This document shows positions 35,163-42,900 of a stretch of 64,000 nucleotides of DNA, in pieces. The DNA is taken from the NCBI GenBank assembly GCA_028066595.1, contig JALCBJ010000027.1, positions 1-64,000 on the forward strand, read 5' to 3'. A program made the translations under genes and the position numbers. The notes beneath the pieces are model-generated. The model was not told the origin of the DNA. It saw only the letters and a program-made list of their open reading frames with translations, and did not search any database. The DNA comes from Thermoanaerobaculia bacterium. GTDB taxonomy: Bacteria > Acidobacteriota > Thermoanaerobaculia > Multivoradales > J023. Every line of letters starts with the position of its first letter. The stretch's first letter is position 1.

Positions 35163-38100
35163 TCAGAGACTGTCGAGGAAGGCGTCGAGCTGCTGGATGT
35201 CGAAGCCGTCGTAGTCGATATCGGAAGGCGTCAGCACGGGGTGATCGAGCTCTTCGGTGTGGGCGATCACCGCCTCGAGCTCGGCTTCGAGCGCGGTTGC
35301 CAGACTCTCGACGCTGCCGTTGCGAAACCGCTGGGAGCCGTAGCCGATCTCGACGGTCAGGCACCGGTCGAGAATCATGGCGACCACCTCCAGTTCCGCG
35401 AGGAGGTGAGCGTCGGCTGCGACATGGGGTCCGACTCGCTCGGAGGCGAGCGAAAACGTGGTGGTGGCCAGGTCGCGGTCCAGCTGACCCAGGTAGTTGA
35501 ACGTGACCTCCGGCAGATCGGGTTCGGACGAGGTCTCGGCACCGGGCGGGTAGCGCAGGAGCCCGTACCCGAGGCCGCCGGCCGGAATCGCCCGCAGCGT
35601 CTCCTTGACGAGCTTGATCTGACCCCTGAGGCCCGCAGATGCTTCGAGCTCGAGCAGCACCGGGTAGAAACAGGTGAACCACCCGACCGTGCGGCTGAGG
35701 TCGATGCCCTCGCTCGAATGCCGGCCGTGGCTCTCGAGTGCCACCGCGACCCGCGACCCACCGCGCCAGCCGACCAAGGCGCGGCCGAGGGCGGTCAGCA
35801 GGAGGTCGTCGATCTCGGTACCGTAGGCGCGGTGGCAGGGGCCCAACAGCGCCTCGGTCGAGCGACGGCTGAGCTCGAACCGGATGCTTTCCCGGTCGCC
35901 GAAACGAGGAGGTGGCGAGGCCTCGACGACCGGCAAAAAGCCGTCGTCCTGCGTCGTATCGGCCCATTGCGACTCCGGCTCCGTGGCTGCCAGCTCCATC
36001 AGGTGGCTCGACCACGTCGAATATGAAGTGGCTTCTACGGTGAGTTGGTCGACCGTCCCGCCTCGGAGTAGGAGATCGAGCTCCTCGAGCACGATGCGCC
36101 ATGAGACCGCATCGATCACCAGATGATGGGCGGCCAGCAGCAGGCGATCCCCATCGGGTAACCGGTACAGCGCCGCCGCGAACAGCGGTCCGTGCTCGAG
36201 ATCGAAGCTCGCCTGGAGCGAGGTCGAGTGCCGGTAGAGCTCTTCCTCCGGTTCCGCGGAGTGCGCGAGGTCGACGACTTGGAACGCGACACCATCCTCG
36301 ACATCGGCGTAGCGTTGCCACCAGCGGCCGCCTTCCTGCGTGAAGCGGAGGCGGAATGCAGGATGCCTTCGCACGATCTCGGTCAGGCCGGCTTCCAGGG
36401 TGTCGTCCGCTCGTTGGTCGAGCGCCAGCAAAAGAGCCTGGTTGTAGTGGCTCAGCCGGCCGCTGAATCGGTCGAAGAACCAGCGTTGGATGGGAATCAG
36501 GGGGAAGCGCCCGGAGGGAAGATCGTCCGCGACAAGTGGCGCCAGGGGCGCGAGGCGCGGTGCCAGCTCCTCGATGGTGGGATGGAGAAAGAGGTCACGT
36601 ACTTCGAGGGAAAAGCCCTCACCGCGCATCCTGCCCGCGATCTGCAGTGCTTTGATCGAATCGCCTCCGAGCTCGAAGAACGATCTGCGGATGTCGACGG
36701 CCCCGAGGCCGAGAACCGACTGCCAGGCCGCTGCCAGCCGATGCTCGAGCTCGGTTCGCGGTGGTAGGGCCGGCTCTCCGACCTCACTTTGTAAGCGGTG
36801 GGGTTGGGGAAGCGCTCCGCGGTCGAGCTTGCCGCTCGGAGTCCGTGGGATGTCGGGTAGCTCGATGAACAGAGAGGGGATCATGTAGCTGGGCAACCTG
36901 CGCTCGCAGTGGCGTCGAAGCTCCGCCCGTGACGCCGACCCGTCAGACGTCGCTCCGCCTTGCTTTTTGCTCCACACGATGTAGGCCACCAGCTCGTTTT
37001 CCGTGCTCGGGTGGACCACGACGGCGACCGCAGCGATCCAGCGATGGCCACGGATCACCGCTTCGACTTCGCCGAGCTCGATCCGATACCCGCGGACCTT
37101 GACCTGATCATCGTCTCGCCCGAGGAATTCGACGTCTCCTCCGGGCGCTGAGCGGCCTCGATCGCCGGTGCGATACAACCTCTCGCCGTGATGGAACGGA
37201 CTCGGCACAAATGACGCCGCCGTGTGCGCCGGCCGGCCGAGATAACCGAGCCCGAGACCTCTGCCGCCGAGAAAGATCTCCCCGGGGATACCCGTGGGAA
37301 GCGGCTCGCCGGTAGGGTCGAGCAGATAGACCTCATGACCGGGCAACGGCCGGCCGATCAGCGCCACCGCATCACATGGGAGGGCATCGAAATCGATGTC
37401 TGCGACGGTGGCGTCGACGCAGCATTCGGTAGGCCCGTAGAGATTACTCAAGCGCAGGTGCGGCCCCCGGACAGCTGCGACGCGGCGGAGAGCTTCCACA
37501 GGCAAAGGCTCGCCGCCGATCAGCAGTTGCTCCAGACTGGAATCGAAGAGCTCCTCTTGGCCTGCCTCCAACATCATGGCGAGCAGTGTCGGGGTGCCGT
37601 CCGAGATCTGGATGCGTCGATCGAGTAGAAAACGGGCGAAGCGCTGGCCGTCTCGCTTCTGATCGGCGTCGAGCAGATGGAGTGCATGCCCACCCAGAAG
37701 GCTGGCGAAGATCTGCTGCACCGAAGCATCGAACACCGGCGATGCCACCAGTGCTACGCGGCGGGCGGCGCTCGGATCGCAAGCGCCGTAGACCTCGGTG
37801 AGCAGGCCGTTCACGAGGCCGACCACCGAGTCGCGCGTGATCGCGACGCCCTTGGGGCGCCCGGTCGAGCCCGAGGTGTAGATCATGTAGGCCGGCGCAC
37901 CCGCGGGAACAGGTGTGGGCGTCGCCGAGACGCGACCCGCGGGGTTCTCGACCTGGAGATCCGAGCCGTCGACGAAGAGCGGTTCCTCCACGAGACTGCC
38001 GACGGTGTCGGCCAACTCACGTCGGGTCACCAGCGCCATGGCGCGCGAGTCGGCCAACATCTCGTCCAGTCGCTCGATCGGATGGGTCGGGTCGAGGGGC

Positions 38101-39929
38101 AAGTACGCTGCGCCTGCCCGTAGTACCCCGAGCATCGCGGCGATCAGATCGACGGAAGAAGGTAGCGCCAGCGCAACGATCGCGCCACGTTGGACGCCGC
38201 GAGCGCGAAGTCGTCGGCAGATCGTGGCGCTGCGGGTGCGCAGAGACCGGTAGCTGACGTGGGAGCGTCCATGCACCACGGCGATAGCGTCCGGGCGGTC
38301 GGTGGCGACCCGATCGAAGAGTCCCTCGAGGCCATCGTCCTGAGTCCTTCGCGGCGCCAAGCCGCGGGTCGCGCGCAGGAGCCGTTCGCGCTCCTCCACA
38401 TCGAGCATGGCAAGCTGTGAGAGACGACAGCCGGCGTCGCATACGGCAGCCTCGAGCAGACGTTCGTAGTGCTTGGCCATGGCCTCGATCCGCCATCGAT
38501 CGAATCGATCCGTACGGAATTCGAGTTCGGCTTCGATCCCGCCATCCGACTCTTCCATCAGCAGACTGACGTCGTACTTTGCCGTCCGCCGGTCGGTGGG
38601 GAGATACTCCAGGCGAAGCTCGCCCAAGTCCGCGGTGGCCCTGGGCATGTTTTGCAGTACGAATGCGACCTGAAAGATCGGGGAATGCGCAAGGGACCGG
38701 TCTGGGTGGACGGCCTCGACCACTTTCTCGAACGGCACGTCCTCGTTGGCGTAGGCATCGAGGGCGGTCCGCCGGACCCGCGCGACGAGTTGCTCGAAGC
38801 TCGGATCCCTCGCCAGGTCGAAGCGCATGGGGAGGCTGTCCACGAAACAGCCGATCATCGACTCGAGCTCGAGGCGGGATCGGTTGGACGACGGCACTCC
38901 GACGACGATGTCGGTCTGCCCCGAATAGCGCTGGAGCAACAAGGCATAGACAGCGATCAGTCCCATGAACAGCGTCGCGCCCTGGTCTTGCAGCTGCGTC
39001 TTGAATCGGCCGACCAGATCTTCGGAGAGGCGGAAGCGCACGACATCGCCCGCCGTGGAGGGCACTGCAGGTCGCGGGCGGTCCGCCGGCAGATCGAGGA
39101 GATCCGGTGCGTCGACGAGCGTCCGTCGCCAGAACTCCAGTTGCTCATCGATCCGTTGCTCGGTGGCGACCTCGCGTTGCCAGCAGGCGTAGTCGGCGTA
39201 CTGCAGGCTCACCGGTGCCAGGGGTGACGGGTTACCGGATCGCCAGGCCTCGTAGAGTGCCGCTACCTCACGGACCACGAGACCGTTGGACCAGCCGTCG
39301 GCGACGATGTGGTGGAAGTTGGTCAGCAGGCGATGGCGGGCGTCAGATTCGCGTAGCACCGTTGCCCGGAGCAGGGGTCCTGCCACGAGGTCGAACGTGC
39401 ACTGAGCATGCTGGCGAGCCAGCCGGTCGGCGGTGGCCGAGCGAAGGTCTGACGGAAGACCGGCGAGATCGACCAGAGGCATGACCACGTTGGAATGGGG
39501 TGCGATCCGCTGGCTAGCCACTCCGGTGCCGGGCTCTATGGTCGTGCGTAGAGATTCGTGACGGCGTACCACCGCATCGAACGCCTGGGCGAGCGCCGGC
39601 GTGCTCAGGCAGCCCTCCAGGAGGTGTGTCGCGGGAACGTTGTAGGTCGGATCCGGTCCGTCCAGCTGATCCAGGAACCAGAATCGCTGCTGGGGAAACG
39701 ACAGCGGCGCCGGTCGATCGCGTCTGCGCGGGAGCAGCTGTGGGTCCTGTTCGGCCCGCTCGACGCGGGTGAGAAACGCGATGATCTCCGGCTTGCGCTG
39801 CTTGAGCTCGGCGAGGAGCTCCGAGTTCAGCGCTCCGCGGGGTGCTCGATAGCGAAGCTGGCCGTCTTCCAGCCAGAGCCGGACGTCCAGGCGCTTGAGG
39901 CGCGCGAAAAGAGAATCGATGCGGGTCAA
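35163..39929 (-). CDS. NRPS: docking-C-A(Gln)-T-E
   Basis: Single module of 1588 residues. A TubC-type docking domain (1-55, beginning TRIDSLFARLKRLDVRLW) precedes an LCL-type C domain with HHIVADG near 204. The A domain (about 530-1040) has pocket D-A-Q-D-L-G-L-V-D, one change from a published glutamine code. The T serine in LGGDSIKA is near 1088. The epimerase (about 1140-1585) has LIPIQRWFF, HHLVIDAVSWRI and RTVGWFT, giving D-Gln. The best start is a TTG at 39929 that overlaps the PKS stop as TTGA. It places the docking domain at the N-terminus and has AAGAGGG six bases upstream; further upstream the frame is a low-complexity arginine-rich artefact. The C-terminal tail QLDAFLDSL should pair with the COM-like start of the next protein. 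Confidence 0.94.
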   Translation of the reverse strand: MTRIDSLFARLKRLDVRLWLEDGQLRYRAPRGALNSELLAELKQRKPEIIAFLTRVERAEQDPQLLPRRRDRPAPLSFPQQRFWFLDQLDGPDPTYNVPATHLLEGCLSTPALAQAFDAVVRRHESLRTTIEPGTGVASQRIAPHSNVVMPLVDLAGLPSDLRSATADRLARQHAQCTFDLVAGPLLRATVLRESDARHRLLTNFHHIVADGWSNGLVVREVAALYEAWRSGNPSPLAPVSLQYADYACWQREVATEQRIDEQLEFWRRTLVDAPDLLDLPADRPRPAVPSTAGDVVRFRLSEDLVGRFKTQLQDQGATLFMGLIAVYALLLQRYSGQTDIVVGVPSSNRSRLELESMIGCFVDSLPMRFDLARDPSFEQLVARVRRTALDAYANEDVPFEKVVEAVHPDRSLAHSPIFQVAFVLQNMPRATADLGELRLEYLPTDRRTAKYDVSLLMEESDGGIEAELEFRTDRFDRWRIEAMAKHYERLLEAAVCDAGCRLSQLAMLDVEERERLLRATRGLAPRRTQDDGLEGLFDRVATDRPDAIAVVHGRSHVSYRSLRTRSATICRRLRARGVQRGAIVALALPSSVDLIAAMLGVLRAGAAYLPLDPTHPIERLDEMLADSRAMALVTRRELADTVGSLVEEPLFVDGSDLQVENPAGRVSATPTPVPAGAPAYMIYTSGSTGRPKGVAITRDSVVGLVNGLLTEVYGACDPSAARRVALVASPVFDASVQQIFASLLGGHALHLLDADQKRDGQRFARFLLDRRIQISDGTPTLLAMMLEAGQEELFDSSLEQLLIGGEPLPVEALRRVAAVRGPHLRLSNLYGPTECCVDATVADIDFDALPCDAVALIGRPLPGHEVYLLDPTGEPLPTGIPGEIFLGGRGLGLGYLGRPAHTAASFVPSPFHHGERLYRTGDRGRSAPGGDVEFLGRDDDQVKVRGYRIELGEVEAVIRGHRWIAAVAVVVHPSTENELVAYIVWSKKQGGATSDGSASRAELRRHCERRLPSYMIPSLFIELPDIPRTPSGKLDRGALPQPHRLQSEVGEPALPPRTELEHRLAAAWQSVLGLGAVDIRRSFFELGGDSIKALQIAGRMRGEGFSLEVRDLFLHPTIEELAPRLAPLAPLVADDLPSGRFPLIPIQRWFFDRFSGRLSHYNQALLLALDQRADDTLEAGLTEIVRRHPAFRLRFTQEGGRWWQRYADVEDGVAFQVVDLAHSAEPEEELYRHSTSLQASFDLEHGPLFAAALYRLPDGDRLLLAAHHLVIDAVSWRIVLEELDLLLRGGTVDQLTVEATSYSTWSSHLMELAATEPESQWADTTQDDGFLPVVEASPPPRFGDRESIRFELSRRSTEALLGPCHRAYGTEIDDLLLTALGRALVGWRGGSRVAVALESHGRHSSEGIDLSRTVGWFTCFYPVLLELEASAGLRGQIKLVKETLRAIPAGGLGYGLLRYPPGAETSSEPDLPEVTFNYLGQLDRDLATTTFSLASERVGPHVAADAHLLAELEVVAMILDRCLTVEIGYGSQRFRNGSVESLATALEAELEAVIAHTEELDHPVLTPSDIDYDGFDIQQLDAFLDSL

Positions 39930-42900
39930 ATCGAGCCCTCTTCGAGCAAGAGCGGATCGCTGGTCTGCGACGTCCTCGCGCCCTCCGCAGCCCAGCGGAG
40001 GGTCTCGACGTGATCGGCGAGAGCGGCGACCGTGGGCTGCTCGTACAGGACCCGCGGGGTCAGGTCGATCTGGAGGTTGTCGCGGAGCCGCGAGGTGATC
40101 TTGAGGGCGAGGAGCGAGTCGCCTCCCAGCTCGGAGAAGTCGTCTTCGAGGCCGACGTTCTCGATGCCTAGTACCTCGCACCAGATCGCTGCGACGGTCC
40201 TTTGCATGTCGCTTTCCGGTGGACGAAATGGCGTCGCCAGCTCGGGGCGAGAGCTCGACGGTCTCGTCGTCGCCTTTTCGATCAGCGACTCGAGGTCATG
40301 TGCGCGTGCCAGCTCGCGCCATGCTTCGAAGTCCACCGTCGACACCACGACCTGCGGTACCGTCGCGCCGGCGACGACGCGGGCGAAGACCTCTCGTCCT
40401 TCTGCGCGGGTCATGCCACCGATGAGTGTCGAGTCCTTCACCTCTCGGTGCCGAGCCTCGAAGGCCTTCGCCATGCCGACTCTTTGCCAGCGGTCCCAAT
40501 TGACGGCCAGCGTTCGCGGCCCCGGACTACGGGCCGCCCAGAGGGCGTAGGCGTCGACGAAGGCATTCGAGGCGGCGTACTCGACATCGCCGACCCCGCC
40601 GAGAATCGAGGTGATCGAAGACGAGTGCAGCACGAAATCGATCTCCCGATCACGGAACAAGCGGTCGATCGCGAGAGTCCCGTACAGCTTGGCGGTGAAC
40701 TCGTCTGCAAGTGCCTCCGGTGAACGAAGTGTGATCGGACCTCGCCGCTCGATCGCCGCGGCCTGGATCACACCGTGAATCGGACCGAAACGCTTTTCCG
40801 CGGCGGAAACCACCTCACGCATGCCGTCTTCGTCGCTGACGTCGACGGCCATGGTCAGAACCTCGGCGCCCAGGCGTTCCAGCTCCAAGACATGTTCGAT
40901 GCGGTGAGCCGTTCGCGGGTCCACTTCGAAAGTGGAATCTGGGCTTGCGGTGGCGATTCCAGGGTTCTGCGCCACGATCAGAGCGCAGTCGGCGTTTGCG
41001 CGGGCTACCGGATCGCGAGGAAAGGCCAGGGCCGTCTCGAAACCACAGGATGCGAGCACGTCGACCCAGGCGTCGGCACCGAGCAGCGGAGAGTCGCTGC
41101 GCAAGTCACGGTCCTCGTAGATCCACCAACCTTCGGCCAGGCCGTAGACCATGTTCGACCAGGGCCGGGAGCGGACGGTTTCCAGAAGTGCGAGGAGCCC
41201 GCCGGGCCGCAGCAGACCACGCAGCCGTCGCAGGGTATCCGTCACGTGCGGCGTGGCGTGCACGACGTCGAGCTCCAGAATCATGTCGAACGACTCGAGC
41301 TCGATGCCCTGGCTTTCAGGATCGCGCGACACATCGAAGACGTGGAAACTCAGGCCGTCGTGGGCCGGATCCAGGGTGTGGCGGGCCTCTTCGACGAAGG
41401 CCTTGCCGATGTCGGTGAAGAAGTATTCGACGTCGGCTCCCTCCAGCGCTGGCAGGACCGAACGGGTCAGTGCGCCGGTGCCAGCGCCGACCTCCAGGAT
41501 CCTCAGTTTCCGGCCTGGGTGAGCGGCGAGGACCCGAGCCACCAAGTCGTGAACCGCCGTCTGATAGAGCCGATAGGGGACGTGCTCCACGGTCTCCTCG
41601 GCCACCGACTTGATCAGCGCCGCGCTGCCCTGTGGATAGAGGACCTCCAGTGCCTCGATCTCTCCGGCGAGCACCGCTGGATACTGGTCGGAGCAACGCA
41701 TCAGGAACTCGATCAGCGGACGGAATCCGGGATGGTCTTCGCAGATCCGTCGGGCGAGTTCATGTGGAGGTGTCGGTTCCGACGAACTCTGAAGATTCAG
41801 GCAGTCGCCCTCGACTCGGGCAAGCCCGCCCTGTTCGAGCAAGGACACGAGGTAGGCGAAGAACCTGTCGTACTTGGGAAGGACCCCGAGGCGTCGCTTG
41901 ACAGCGTCTAGGTCGTACGTTGTGTCGGCGCCAGGATCACCGCAGCCACTTGCGACGTAGTGCAGAGCGATGTTGGCGCAAAGCTCGGTGAGACGTTCGG
42001 GAAGATTCGGGTAGTCGTCGACCGCCCGGATCGCCATCTCACGTTCGAGCGTCCGGATGCGTCGGTGGACGAAGTCGGCGTCGGTTGTGAGATCGAGTCG
42101 AAGGGCAGGCCGCCCATCGACGATCCCCTGCCAGTCCTCTCGTGCCGGCAAAGGAGTCCTGGCGGTCAGGACGAGCTTCGCGTCAACAGTGGTGGCGAGA
42201 TGGCGGGCGATCTCGAGACCGATGCCGCCCAGGCCACCGGTGATCAGATACACGCCGCGGTTGCGGAGGCCGGACACGTGGTACGGGTCGCTCGCCCCAT
42301 CGCTGTCTGCGGCGCCGAGCGGCATCGGCTCGTAGTGAAGACTCCAGCGATGTCCGTGGCGCAGAGCCAGGATTGCCGGCTCACCCGCTTCGACCTCGGA
42401 CGTCAGCTCGGCGACCAGGTTCGCCACATCGTGGTCTGTCCAGCTGCCGTGACCCGATGGCTCGAGGTCGATGGACCGGCAGGCCACCTCCGGATGCTCC
42501 TGTGGAATCACCCGTACCGGCCCGAGCAGGGTGGCTTTTTCCGGTTCCAGCATCTCGGTACCGGTCACGTCCTGCAGACCGGTGGAGATCACGTCGAGCC
42601 GTACGGGGAGTCTTTCGGCTCGACCTGCGAGGGCGCGGGTGATCGCGAGGAGGTCGAAGAAGCCTTCGTCTTGCGCGGCGGCAACCCGTGCGGAGGTGGG
42701 CTCGGGTGCGGCTGGGATGGAAGCCGACGAGAGATGAACGATCACGGTGGGTGTCTCGCCAGCCGCTTCGAGCGCCTCCAGCAAGCCTTCCGCCGTTGTC
42801 GGAGCCACGTCGTGCCCGGCTATCTGCAGCTCCTCAGCCAGTAGCTGACCAAGGTTCGACGGCCCGCCCATTACCGCTGCCGATTCGACCAGCAAGAAGC

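Noticed and set aside
39930-40181. N-terminal extension of the Gln/epimerase NRPS frame
   Set aside because: It overlaps the upstream PKS carrier domain. The docking domain and a ribosome-binding site place the start at the TTG at 39929.
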